Shown piece by piece: positions 52,864 to 61,668 of a stretch of 64,000 nt of DNA; within the stretch, counting starts at the first letter, position 1, and every line of letters begins with the position of its first letter. The stretch is from positions 1 to 64,000 of the forward strand of contig JAOADJ010000037.1 in NCBI GenBank assembly GCA_026417375.1, read 5' to 3'. Made by a program: the position numbers and the translations under genes. The notes beneath the pieces are model-generated. The model did not search any database. It was not told the DNA's origin and saw only the letters and a program-made list of their open reading frames with translations. The DNA comes from Melioribacteraceae bacterium (GTDB lineage Bacteria > Bacteroidota > Ignavibacteria > Ignavibacteriales > Melioribacteraceae).

Positions 52864-52977
52864 ATTTTATCTCCTTTCAAAAGATAAAAAATTAAAATTG
52901 AGTTATCCAAATAATAAACTTAAAAAAAAATGATATGGTTCAAATTAAAAAGTAGATGTAAAGAAATGATAAAAAAA

Positions 52978-53016
52978 ACCCTTTAACAAATTGAAAAAAT
53001 CAAATTATTAAAGGGT
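52978..53016 (-). terminator. Rho-independent terminator of rpsU
   Basis: ACCCTTTAA at 52978-52986 pairs with TTAAAGGGT at 53008-53016; on the minus strand the stem is followed by a run of eight T. It lies 12 bases after the rpsU stop. Confidence 0.85.
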
Positions 53017-53028
53017 GATTGAAACTAA

Positions 53029-53232
53029 TTAAGAATTGCGATCTTTCATCGCTTGTTCACGAGAAGCTCTTCTTTTAGCTTTAATAGCATCCATACGTTT
53101 TTCGATAGATGGTTTTACATAGAAAGTACGCTTCTTGTATTCTTTTAGGATACCGGAACGTTCATATTTTTTCTTAAAGCGTTTTAAAGCTTTATCAATA
53201 TTTTCGTTCTCTCCGATAGTAATTCCTACCAA
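53029..53232 (-). CDS. rpsU: 30S ribosomal protein S21
   Basis: A 67-residue basic protein that matches bS21: GENENIDKALKRFKKKYERSG, read as IDKALKRFKKKYERSG, and the YKKRTFYVKPSIEKR region. S21 sits near the anti-Shine-Dalgarno end of 16S rRNA and takes part in start-site choice. The gene has its own terminator and lies 80 bases downstream of the sigma factor unit. Confidence 0.96.
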   Translation of the reverse strand: MVGITIGENENIDKALKRFKKKYERSGILKEYKKRTFYVKPSIEKRMDAIKAKRRASREQAMKDRNS

Positions 53233-53312
53233 CTTATTTCACCTGCCTTCTTGTTGTTAAAAATTTGCGGCGTAAAACTAAGAATAGAAAAGTTAATTTC
53301 AAAATTGATAAA

Positions 53313-53528
53313 CTAGCTTATTGAATTAGAAATTTTGGTTTGAATAACTTCAAATAGTTTTTTGGCGGGGCATGGTTTAACAAATCTGGTTTTTAATAAT
53401 TGCTTAACAGTTTTCTGAACGTAATATTCTTTGCTAATTATTGGGTCCGTTTGAATATCTTCTATAATTAAAGGACAAACTTTTTGGTCGCTTAAAGCCT
53501 CGTCAATATATTCTGCTAAATCTCTCAT
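53313..53528 (-). CDS. Small protein paired with the ECF sigma factor (anti-sigma-like)
   Basis: A 71-residue soluble protein with two Cys, in QKVCPLIIED and VKPCPAKKL. It starts four bases after the sigma factor stop, the place where anti-sigma factors are usually encoded. The pattern (acidic start, DPIISKEYYVQKTVKQLLK helix, then a CPAKLFEVI-like end) looks like the truncated N-terminal, zinc-type part of soluble anti-sigma proteins without a His/Cys full set. I do not recognise the family for certain. Confidence 0.5.
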   Translation of the reverse strand: MRDLAEYIDEALSDQKVCPLIIEDIQTDPIISKEYYVQKTVKQLLKTRFVKPCPAKKLFEVIQTKISNSIS

Positions 53529-53532
53529 AGTT

Positions 53533-54144
53533 TTACTTCTTTTTTGTTTTATTATTTTTATCTATGTATCCTTTATCTTTTGCATAATCATAAAGTAAAG
53601 AATAAAGCATTTTTCTTGCACGATGTAAACGTGAACGAACAGTTCCAACCGGTATATCAACAAAATCTGCTATTTCTTCGTATGAAAAACCTTCTATATC
53701 ACTTAAGATTATTACTGTTCTAAAATCTTCAGGTAATGTTGACATTACTTTTGTTATTTCATCATCAAGCAAATTGCTAAATGCATCTTGTTCAAAATGA
53801 TTTGTACTGATTTCATTTGGCTGAATGTTTTCATAAAAATTTTGAACATCTTCATAATCAACTTTATTCGGCTCTTTTACATTTTTCCGATAGTCGTTTA
53901 TGTACGAATTTTTTAATATCCGGAATAACCAAGCTTTGCAATTTGTTCCTTTTTCGAATTTGTCAAAAAATCGGAATGCTTTTAAAAAAGTTTCCTGAAC
54001 CAAATCGTTTGCATCATCTTCATCACCGGTAATTTTTAATGCATAATTATAAACAGCTTGCATATGAGGAATAGCTTCGCGTTGAAAATCCTCATATAGC
54101 TGCTTTGTTGCATTATTAATTCCAGTGTTCTCTAAAACATCCAT
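53533..54144 (-). CDS. ECF sigma factor (RpoE-like, sigma-70 family)
   Basis: A 203-residue sigma factor. Region 2 is at about 20-85 (DANDLVQETFLKAFRFFDKF, seen as DLVQETFLKAFRFF, then CKAWLFRILKNSYIND) and region 4 at about 130-185 (LPEDFRTVIILSDIEGFSYEEIA and PVGTVRSRLHRAR). It directs RNA polymerase to stress or envelope promoters. I set the start at the ATG at 54144 instead of a TTG six codons earlier, which fits homologues. A small protein likely to control it follows after four bases. Confidence 0.93.
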   Translation of the reverse strand: MDVLENTGINNATKQLYEDFQREAIPHMQAVYNYALKITGDEDDANDLVQETFLKAFRFFDKFEKGTNCKAWLFRILKNSYINDYRKNVKEPNKVDYEDVQNFYENIQPNEISTNHFEQDAFSNLLDDEITKVMSTLPEDFRTVIILSDIEGFSYEEIADFVDIPVGTVRSRLHRARKMLYSLLYDYAKDKGYIDKNNKTKKK

Positions 54145-54208
54145 TTTGTTATAATAATTCAAAATTCTTGTAGAAAATTATAAAAAATATACCGAAGAAA
54201 ATATTTTG

Positions 54209-55396
54209 TTACTCTTTTTTAATCAAAAATCCATTTTTTATTTCAATTATTGGCAATTCATTTTTGTAAATAATAAAATTTGCATCAGAATCAACCGCAA
54301 AATTTTCTTCAAAAAGTATTTCATGATTAGTTAAATCGAATTCTTCTAAGCCATAATAAATTGATAAATCTCCAATTGCTGAAATTTTACTTTCATAATA
54401 AAAAGTTTTTGAAGTAACATTAAATTTTTTTGATCTCTTAATACCAATATCAATTATGAATTTTCTATAATTAAAATTTAATGTTAGATTTCTCAAAACT
54501 AAATCAAAAAAGAGCTCATTGTTTTCCGGAATATCAAAATATTTTCCATAGAATATGTTTTGATATTCTCTTCTTGAAATTATTTGTAATGAATAAAGAA
54601 TTGAAATAAAATTTAATTTTCTAATGAAGTCTTTATTTTCATCTTTTGGAAAATAACCGGATTCAATTAAGATTGTACTTATTCCACTTTTCATTAAATT
54701 GTCGCCAAATGCTCGTGGTTCAAAATCATCTTTATATCTTGCTATATGACCATTTACAAATTGCGACAGAAAATCATTAAGTAAAGCAATCACCTGCATG
54801 CTTTTTTCTCTTGTGTAATTTATACTTTTAGAATAATCTAAAGGTGGTGCAAGAAAAGATACAGCTGCAGTTTTATTACTTCTTCCAACAGCATAATAAC
54901 TATTTTGATCATGAAGATTAAATGCAAAATCGGGTTTTAACTTTTGTGAATATTTCCAAAGTATGTTTGATTCATCGGATTGAAGCAAAACAGCATCACG
55001 ATTTAAATCAATGTTAAATGAATTTTCTCTTTTATAAACTTCAGCACCATCCGGATTTAACATTGGTATAATATGAATTTCTAACTCTTCTAATATTTCT
55101 TTTTTTATTTCATTGAATTCATCATCAGTTGAAAAAAAATTAAATAAATCAAAAAGTGCTGATGTAGCCGTTGGTTCATCGCCGTGCATTTGAGACCAGG
55201 CTAAAATTTTGGTTTTACCCTTGCCAAATTTTATTGAATAAATATCTTTACCCTTGATTGAATTGCCTATTAAAGATATCTCAAAAAAATTTTTATCTAA
55301 TTTGTTTATTGTCTTTGTAATTTGTTGATGTGAAATGAAATCAGTTCTGATTCCCGAATCTTTATATTTTTCATAAACATCAAAAATATTTTTCAA
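54209..55396 (-). CDS. M14 family zinc carboxypeptidase-like protein
   Basis: A 395-residue metallopeptidase of the M14 carboxypeptidase A superfamily. Zinc ligands are in QMHGDEPT (His-x-x-Glu) and FNLHDQ (third ligand His), the substrate residues in NPDGAEVYKRENSFNIDLNRD (read as FNIDLNRD), and the catalytic Glu in LIESGYF. No signal peptide. The C-terminal ~110 residues are beta-rich and of unknown role. Such M14 proteins trim peptides or remove peptidoglycan stem residues; the substrate is not predicted. Single gene, divergent from the thioredoxin-like gene. Confidence 0.88.
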   Translation of the reverse strand: MKNIFDVYEKYKDSGIRTDFISHQQITKTINKLDKNFFEISLIGNSIKGKDIYSIKFGKGKTKILAWSQMHGDEPTATSALFDLFNFFSTDDEFNEIKKEILEELEIHIIPMLNPDGAEVYKRENSFNIDLNRDAVLLQSDESNILWKYSQKLKPDFAFNLHDQNSYYAVGRSNKTAAVSFLAPPLDYSKSINYTREKSMQVIALLNDFLSQFVNGHIARYKDDFEPRAFGDNLMKSGISTILIESGYFPKDENKDFIRKLNFISILYSLQIISRREYQNIFYGKYFDIPENNELFFDLVLRNLTLNFNYRKFIIDIGIKRSKKFNVTSKTFYYESKISAIGDLSIYYGLEEFDLTNHEILFEENFAVDSDANFIIYKNELPIIEIKNGFLIKKE

Positions 55397-55478
55397 ATTA
55401 CACCTTGTTGATTTTATTTGTGAAATAACTAATTTAGAACTAACTCAATAATAAAATTAATAAAAAGTTGGAGATGAA

Positions 55479-56018
55479 ATGGCAACCAAAACTTTAAAGA
55501 TTGGTTCAACGGCACCAAATTTTAATTTGCAAGCAGTTGATGGTCAAATTTATAATTTAGATTCTTTCAAAGACAAAAAATTATTAACAGTAATTTTTAG
55601 TTGTAATCATTGTCCTTATGTACAGGCATATGAAGAAAGAATCAAAGCTATACAAAGCGACTATAAAGATGTTTTGCAAGTTGTAGCTATAAACTCAAAT
55701 GATGATAAATCTTATCCCGAAGATTCATTTGAAGAAATGAAAAAAAGAAGTGATGAAAAAAATTTTAATTTTGTCTATTTAAGAGACGAAACTCAAGAAG
55801 TTGCAAAAGCTTATGATGCAACTCATACACCTGAAATATTTTTATTTGATGAAGAGAGAAAACTTATTTTTCATGGTAAGATTGATGATAATTGGCAAGA
55901 TGAAAAAAATGCACAAACAAAATATTTAAGAAATGCAATTGATGAGTATCTGGCTGGTGAAGAAATTTCTGTCCCGGAAACATTTACTATTGGATGCACA
56001 ATAAAGTGGAAAAAATAA
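55479..56018 (+). CDS. Thioredoxin-like / peroxiredoxin-type redox protein
   Basis: A 179-residue thioredoxin-fold protein with an AhpC/TSA-like start (GSTAPNFNLQAVDG) and a CNHCPYVQAYEER active site (CxxC). This subgroup is common in Bacteroidota and is thought to be a thiol reductase; no signal peptide is seen, so it acts in the cytosol. The TPEIFLFDEERKLIFHGKID strand pair (read as TPEIFLFD then FHGKID) is typical with its cis-Pro. Single gene with an A/T-rich upstream region. Confidence 0.88.
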   Translation: MATKTLKIGSTAPNFNLQAVDGQIYNLDSFKDKKLLTVIFSCNHCPYVQAYEERIKAIQSDYKDVLQVVAINSNDDKSYPEDSFEEMKKRSDEKNFNFVYLRDETQEVAKAYDATHTPEIFLFDEERKLIFHGKIDDNWQDEKNAQTKYLRNAIDEYLAGEEISVPETFTIGCTIKWKK

Positions 56019-56019
56019 G

Positions 56020-56739
56020 TTATTCAACTATTTCACCAAATTCATTTTGAAATTTTTCAATTTCTTTTAATGGATTTGGTGAAATACAAAAACAATAAAC
56101 AGGATACAATTCGGTAATCATTTTTATCATTTCAAAAACTATTTTATTGCTGAAGACAATTTTTTTTGGTACTGATTTTTGTAATAAAAACATTTTAAAT
56201 TTTTCAAAAAGGAACAAATCTTTTTCTGCATCAAATTTTTTCTTTATTTCTTTTGGCTCTTTATTATCAAGCGAGTAAAGAGAATATTTATTATTGAGTG
56301 AATTTTTAAGAAAAATATTTTTAATGTCATTTTTATAAAGTTCAAAGTTTTTCTTGAAGAATAAGTTATCTCCTTTTGTGTTATTAATAAATAATCCTAT
56401 ATCAGAATTCTTTGAATCGAAATAAAGAAAAAATTCACTATCCATTTTAAATCTACCAAAATGTATTAACCAATAATTTCTATATGGATCACCTTTTGAA
56501 AATCTTAAGTCTTTATTAATTCTCATTATAGTTTCATTAAATTTTGGTTCAGTACGTATAGAAGGATTTAATCTGTTTAAGAAAGGAGATATTGAAGTTA
56601 TAAATTGTTTAGAAGGTTCTACAATAAATTTATGATAGTGTTCTCTCTTTTCATTGAACCACTTTAAATTATTGTTCTTTTCTAATTCGGCAAAGAATGA
56701 AAATAAAATTCTATTAAATCCATTAAATGAACCTTTCAT
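56020..56739 (-). CDS. DUF2461 family protein
   Basis: A 239-residue soluble protein. RILFSFFAELEKNNNLKWFNEKREHY and RINKDLRFSKGDPYRNYW (read in part as NLKWFNEKREHY and RFSKGDPYRNYW) are marks of DUF2461, a widespread family of unknown function. It overlaps the following gene by one base and is convergent with the thioredoxin-like gene. Confidence 0.75.
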   Translation of the reverse strand: MKGSFNGFNRILFSFFAELEKNNNLKWFNEKREHYHKFIVEPSKQFITSISPFLNRLNPSIRTEPKFNETIMRINKDLRFSKGDPYRNYWLIHFGRFKMDSEFFLYFDSKNSDIGLFINNTKGDNLFFKKNFELYKNDIKNIFLKNSLNNKYSLYSLDNKEPKEIKKKFDAEKDLFLFEKFKMFLLQKSVPKKIVFSNKIVFEMIKMITELYPVYCFCISPNPLKEIEKFQNEFGEIVE

Positions 56740-57383
56740 TAAAACATAGTTCCTAAACTCAAAGAAATATAAAATTGACCAAAAGATTTTCGGTATTGGT
56801 AAAATAAATTTTCAATTCCTTTACCAAATAAATTTGTGTAATAATATTTTACGTTGATTCCAACCAGATTTTTTTTACTTTCTCCAAAGTATCCACCAAA
56901 ACCAATATAACCACCTAGACCATAATGCATTTTAGCCCATTTGAATGCTGTAAAAAATTCTTCTTCATAAGGAGTTGTAACAATAAAAGTTGGACCTAAA
57001 CCAGCAGATATATAAGGACGAAGATTTTCAGTCAATGATTCCGCAAAAATTCTATATTGTAAACCTGCATTAATTGGCATTAAAAAAGCTCTGTTAACTT
57101 TAAAGGGAGTGAATGTTGTTCCCCAGTAAGGATCGTAATAATCTATTTCTCTTTCATCTTTTGTCTCAGATACAGAAAAATCAATTGTTCCGGCTAAATT
57201 TAAACTAAAATCTTTTTTGTAAAACAAACCAAAACCAAAACCGCCTTCACCAAACATAATTTCTCCGCCCCAACTATTTGGTGGAAATATTTCAGGTTCT
57301 TTGTCCGGAGCAATTTTACCAATTTTTTGAGAAAATAATGGTGTACTTATTAACAAAATAAGAATGATTAATTTTATTTTCAT
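56739..57383 (-). CDS. Outer-membrane beta-barrel protein, hypothetical
   Basis: A 214-residue exported protein with a signal peptide (KLIILILLISTPLFS). The mature part alternates hydrophobic and polar residues in strands with Tyr/Phe girdles (GGFGFGLFYKKDF, PYISAGLGPTFIVT, YGLGGYIGFGGYFG), typical of an 8-stranded OmpW/OprF-like barrel of unknown job. The next gene, DUF2461, overlaps its stop by one base. Confidence 0.65.
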   Translation of the reverse strand: MKIKLIILILLISTPLFSQKIGKIAPDKEPEIFPPNSWGGEIMFGEGGFGFGLFYKKDFSLNLAGTIDFSVSETKDEREIDYYDPYWGTTFTPFKVNRAFLMPINAGLQYRIFAESLTENLRPYISAGLGPTFIVTTPYEEEFFTAFKWAKMHYGLGGYIGFGGYFGESKKNLVGINVKYYYTNLFGKGIENLFYQYRKSFGQFYISLSLGTMF

Positions 57384-57488
57384 TTTAAAGATCCTTTTGC
57401 TAATCTTATAAATAAAGATATTGAAAGTTTATTAAAATTGTAATGCGATATTTTTTAAGATTAAACAATTAATTATGAGAAAAAGTTT

Positions 57489-57986
57489 ATGGCATTAAAT
57501 TTAGAATTAAAAATAAAAGTAAAGTCGTTTGATGAGTTCGAAAAAATTCTCAATGATATTAATGCAAATTATGTTGGTATCATTAATCAAAAAGATATTT
57601 ATTATAAGTTTAAAAACGGATTGCTGAAGTTAAGAGTTGAAAACAATTCATATACATTGATAAAATATTTAAGGAATGAAAAAAATAAAAGATGGAGCAA
57701 TTATGAATTATTAGAATTAAAGGGAAAGAATCCGGAAAAATATCTTAAAGAAATATTGCAAGAAGAAATTATTGTAAAAAAGAAAAGAAAATTATACTTG
57801 TTTAACAATACCAGAATTCATTTAGATGAAGTAAGCAGTTTGGGCAAATTTTTAGAGTTAGAAACATTATTAATTGGTGACAAAAATGATGCAACTAAAA
57901 GATTTATAGAAATAAAAAACATTTTGGGATTAAATGATTATCAAGAAATTCGCAAATCATATAAAAATTTGTTAGAAGAAAAATGA
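57489..57986 (+). CDS. CYTH domain protein (class IV adenylate cyclase-like)
   Basis: A 165-residue CYTH protein (triphosphate tunnel fold). The N-terminal motif is NLELKIKV rather than the usual ExExK, so the first Glu is Asn; later strands carry DIYYKFKNGLLKLR and LIKYLRNEKNKRWSNYEL, and the end has HLDEVSSLGKFLELE (read as HLDEVSSLG, FLELE). Class IV cyclases and thiamine triphosphatases share this fold; which activity it has is open. It overlaps the following nuclease gene by four bases. Confidence 0.75.
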   Translation: MALNLELKIKVKSFDEFEKILNDINANYVGIINQKDIYYKFKNGLLKLRVENNSYTLIKYLRNEKNKRWSNYELLELKGKNPEKYLKEILQEEIIVKKKRKLYLFNNTRIHLDEVSSLGKFLELETLLIGDKNDATKRFIEIKNILGLNDYQEIRKSYKNLLEEK

Positions 57987-60900
57987 TATTATCAAAAGAA
58001 AATATTGCAGAAATTAATATCGATGAATTGATTCAAAATTATTTGGAAAGTGGTAAGATTGAAAAAATACTTTTTATTGTTCCAACAAATAGAAAATCAA
58101 GACAATTAAAAAAACAACTTTTCGATTTTGCAAAAAACAAATCAGCACAAAAAATTAAAATAGAAACACTTGAAACAATATCAGAAAAATTGTTGAGTGT
58201 TAAAAAAATATTTCATCATATAAGTGAAGCAGCATCAATTATTTTTATAAAACGTTCTATAGAAAAAGTAAAACTAAATTATTATTCAAATTTCAGAGAT
58301 GAAATACCAAATGGTACAATTGAAAGTATAAGAAACTATATTCTAGAATTAAAAAGAAACTGTATTCCGCCGGAACAAATAGAAAATGACGATGAAATAA
58401 TTGAAGAAACAGAAAAATTAAAAGCACAAGATATTTCTAATATTTATAGAGAGTACAAATCAATTTGCAAAAGCATTGATGCTTTTGATTTAGGTGATAT
58501 TTATGAAAATCTTTTAGAACTAACCGAAACAGATTATTTAAATAGCTTTAACGAATTTTATTATGATATTGATTTTATTTTTGTTGATGGATTTAATCAG
58601 TTTGCCACACCGGAAATTAACATCATTAAAAAATTATCAAATTGCAAAAAACTATTTATTTCAATTGATTATTTCGCCGAGAATGAGAAAATATTTTTTC
58701 ATTTAAAACAAACTTATGAGAAATTAATAGCATTTGGATTTTCTGAAATAAAAGATAAAAGAATTGATGATTTAAATAAATTTAGAAAAATACTTCATCG
58801 CGGACTCTTTAGAACAAATCAAGTTAAAAAACAAAACTATGCAAATAAAATATTTGAACTTTATGGTAACAAAAAGGAAGATGAAGTTGAGTTAATTGCA
58901 TCCGAAATAAAAAAAATAATTATAGAAGAAAATGAAAAACCAAGTAATATTTGTGTTGCATTTAACTTAATTCAGGAATATTCTGAAATTGTCAGAGATA
59001 TTTTCGAAAAATATGGACTTCCATTAAACATCACTGATAGAAAATCATTAGACAAATCTCAACCAATTATTTCAATAATTAATTTTTTAGAAATAATTGA
59101 AACTGATTATTATTATCAAAGTTTATATAGAGCATTAAATAGTAATTATGTATCAATCAATAATATTGATATTACAAATCTTCAATTAGTAGCCCAAGAA
59201 TTTAAAATTATTTCCGGAAAAAATAATTGGATAGATGCTTTAAAAATTGAAAACTTAGAAAACGATGAAGAAACAAAATTAACTGATGAAAATATCAAAA
59301 AAGCAAAAGAAGATTTTGTATTAATCTCGGATTTATTATCACCATTCGAAAAGAAATTAACCATCAAAGAATTTATTGATAATTTAATCAGACTGATAAT
59401 TGAATTAAAAATTCCATTTAACATTTTATCATATGGCAAAGAAGAAAACAATTCACGTGCATTAAGTTTATTTATTGAAAATGTTAAAGAGGTTTTCGAA
59501 CTGTTAGAAAAAGAAGAAAATGAAAAGCAAACTTATTCAATAGATTTTTATTTAAATCAATTAAGAACACTATGCAATTGGGCTAGATATAATTTGAAGG
59601 AAAAATCAAATTATGGAATTTTAGTTACAACATTAGAAGAAATAAGAGGACTTAATTTTAATTTCCTTTTTATCGGCGGAATGGTTGAAGGATTAATGCC
59701 AACTAAATATTCTCCGCAAGTATTTCGTGCAAGTTCATTTAAAAACAAAATAAAAGAACATTACTCTGAAGAAAAATATCTTTTTTATAAAGCAATAACT
59801 TCTTTCAAGAAAAAATTATTTTTAAGCTATCATTTAACAACAAACAAAAGCGAAGTTGTTAAATCAAACTTTTTAACCGAACTATCAAATCTTGTTGATA
59901 TAAGTGTAATTACATCAAATAGTTATTCAGATATTTTATTTACAAACGAAAAAGCACAAATCAATTACAAATTAATTCCAACAGAAAAAAATATAATTGA
60001 AAAAAGTGTAATACAAAACGCAGAAAATGCAATTGATATATATAAGATTAGATCTAAAACTCCACCAGAGAAAAATATTTATAATGGATTTCTGATTAAT
60101 GAAAAAACAGAAAATGATGTTATAAATCATTTTAAAACAATTAAAGAAAAACAGTTTTCTGTAACGCAATTAGAAAGATATGCCGCATGTCCGTTTAAAT
60201 ATTTTTTAGAAAACATTTTAGATGTTAAAAAAATTGAAGAACCTACTGAAGAAATTGAACCGATTGAGATGGGAAGAGTTTTGCATAAAATACTTTTTGA
60301 ATTTTATACTCAAATTCGGAAGGAAAAAATTGTAATACAAAACTCCGATGACGAAACATTTAATAAAGCAAAAAAAATATTAATTGAAATTGCTAACAAA
60401 AATGTTGACGATTCAATATTTAAATCCCCATTAAATTTTTATGAGAAAGAAAAAATATTAGGAATCGAAAACAATTTTGAAAACTCAATTTTATATCAGT
60501 TTTTAATTGAAGAAAGAAAACCGAGCGAATTTATTCCAAAATATTTTGAAGTTGCGTTTGGTAAATTAAAAAAAGATGGTTCAGATGAAGATTTGATTTC
60601 AACAAAACCAATTGAAGTTGATGATATTAAAATTGGTGGAAAAATTGATAGAATAGAAATCAACGAAAAAGCAAAATCATTTAACGTTGTTGATTATAAA
60701 TTAGGTGGGAAAAAACCGACCAAAAATGATTTGAAAGATGGTATTTCGCTACAATTGCCATTTTATCTTTATGCAACAAAAGAGTTACTAAAACAAAAAT
60801 TTGAAGAAGAATATTTTCCAAATCAAATGATAATTTATTCACTAAAGTATAAACAGGAAAATTTCGGAAAAGATATTGTTGCTTTAAGTAAGGAAATGAA

Positions 60901-61093
60901 TATTAGTGATGTGATAAACAATACTATTAGTTACATAAAAAATTATGTTGAATCAATATCTAATGCTGAGTTTAATTTATCAAAACTCAAAAACAGAGAA
61001 CAAGTAATATGTAAATATTGTGGTCACAGATTAATTTGCCGAGTTGATGATTTAAAGAATGAACCCGTTAATGAAATTGAAAATGAAGAATAA
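57983..61093 (+). CDS. AddB-like PD-(D/E)XK nuclease/helicase-like protein
   Basis: A 1036-residue protein that looks like the AddB subunit of AddAB recombination nucleases. The N-terminal part (LFIVPTNRKSRQLKKQL) is a helicase-like fold without a Walker A motif. The C-terminal nuclease domain shows GGKIDRIE, FNVVDYKLGG and QLPFYLYA. Four Cys for an iron-sulfur cluster are in YAACPFKY and in CKYCGHRLIC. A partner AddA (UvrD-type helicase) would be needed for end resection, but no such gene is next to it. Start overlaps the CYTH gene by four bases. Confidence 0.85.
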   Translation: MILSKENIAEINIDELIQNYLESGKIEKILFIVPTNRKSRQLKKQLFDFAKNKSAQKIKIETLETISEKLLSVKKIFHHISEAASIIFIKRSIEKVKLNYYSNFRDEIPNGTIESIRNYILELKRNCIPPEQIENDDEIIEETEKLKAQDISNIYREYKSICKSIDAFDLGDIYENLLELTETDYLNSFNEFYYDIDFIFVDGFNQFATPEINIIKKLSNCKKLFISIDYFAENEKIFFHLKQTYEKLIAFGFSEIKDKRIDDLNKFRKILHRGLFRTNQVKKQNYANKIFELYGNKKEDEVELIASEIKKIIIEENEKPSNICVAFNLIQEYSEIVRDIFEKYGLPLNITDRKSLDKSQPIISIINFLEIIETDYYYQSLYRALNSNYVSINNIDITNLQLVAQEFKIISGKNNWIDALKIENLENDEETKLTDENIKKAKEDFVLISDLLSPFEKKLTIKEFIDNLIRLIIELKIPFNILSYGKEENNSRALSLFIENVKEVFELLEKEENEKQTYSIDFYLNQLRTLCNWARYNLKEKSNYGILVTTLEEIRGLNFNFLFIGGMVEGLMPTKYSPQVFRASSFKNKIKEHYSEEKYLFYKAITSFKKKLFLSYHLTTNKSEVVKSNFLTELSNLVDISVITSNSYSDILFTNEKAQINYKLIPTEKNIIEKSVIQNAENAIDIYKIRSKTPPEKNIYNGFLINEKTENDVINHFKTIKEKQFSVTQLERYAACPFKYFLENILDVKKIEEPTEEIEPIEMGRVLHKILFEFYTQIRKEKIVIQNSDDETFNKAKKILIEIANKNVDDSIFKSPLNFYEKEKILGIENNFENSILYQFLIEERKPSEFIPKYFEVAFGKLKKDGSDEDLISTKPIEVDDIKIGGKIDRIEINEKAKSFNVVDYKLGGKKPTKNDLKDGISLQLPFYLYATKELLKQKFEEEYFPNQMIIYSLKYKQENFGKDIVALSKEMNISDVINNTISYIKNYVESISNAEFNLSKLKNREQVICKYCGHRLICRVDDLKNEPVNEIENEE

Positions 61094-61094
61094 A

Positions 61095-61652
61095 CTATTT
61101 TACAATTTTTGAAATAGCTTTAAACTCATCTGTGCCGCAAACATTTAATAATTCAAACAAGATAGATTCAGTAGTAGTTATTTCTGCTCCGTTACTTCTC
61201 ATTCTATTTAATGCTATATCAAAGTCAAATTTTCTTCGTGAAGAAACTGCATCAGCAGAAACAACAACCTGAAAATTATTTTCAATTAAATCCAAAACAG
61301 TTTGTTGAACACAAACGTGGCTTTCAATTCCACAAACCACAACCTGCGAAATATTTTTTGACTTCAATTCATCAAATAAATTTTCTGCTCCACAACAACT
61401 AAAAGTCATTTTCTGAATTGAATTAATATTCTCCAATGCTTCTTTTATTCTTTTTACTGTTGGTCCTAATCCTTTGGGATATTGTTCGGTATAATAAATT
61501 GGAATGTTTAAAATTTTAAAGCCGTTAATTAATTTTAATGTATTCTGAATAACATTTTCAATTTCATTAATTACAGGCAAAATTCTTTCTTGAATGTCAA
61601 TTATTAATAAAGCTGTTTTTTCACGTTGTAGTAATTTAGAATAGCGTAACAT
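61095..61652 (-). CDS. Isochorismatase-family hydrolase
   Basis: A 185-residue cysteine hydrolase of the isochorismatase/nicotinamidase fold. The triad is visible: Asp in LLIIDIQER, Lys in IQKMTFSCC, and Cys in GIESHVCVQQTV. The YTEQYPKGLGPT loop is as in the YcaC-like branch. Substrate not known; this branch often lacks nicotinamidase activity. It is 16 bases downstream of the C39-like gene on the same strand. Confidence 0.87.
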   Translation of the reverse strand: MLRYSKLLQREKTALLIIDIQERILPVINEIENVIQNTLKLINGFKILNIPIYYTEQYPKGLGPTVKRIKEALENINSIQKMTFSCCGAENLFDELKSKNISQVVVCGIESHVCVQQTVLDLIENNFQVVVSADAVSSRRKFDFDIALNRMRSNGAEITTTESILFELLNVCGTDEFKAISKIVK

Positions 61653-61668
61653 TTAACTCTCCGAAAAA

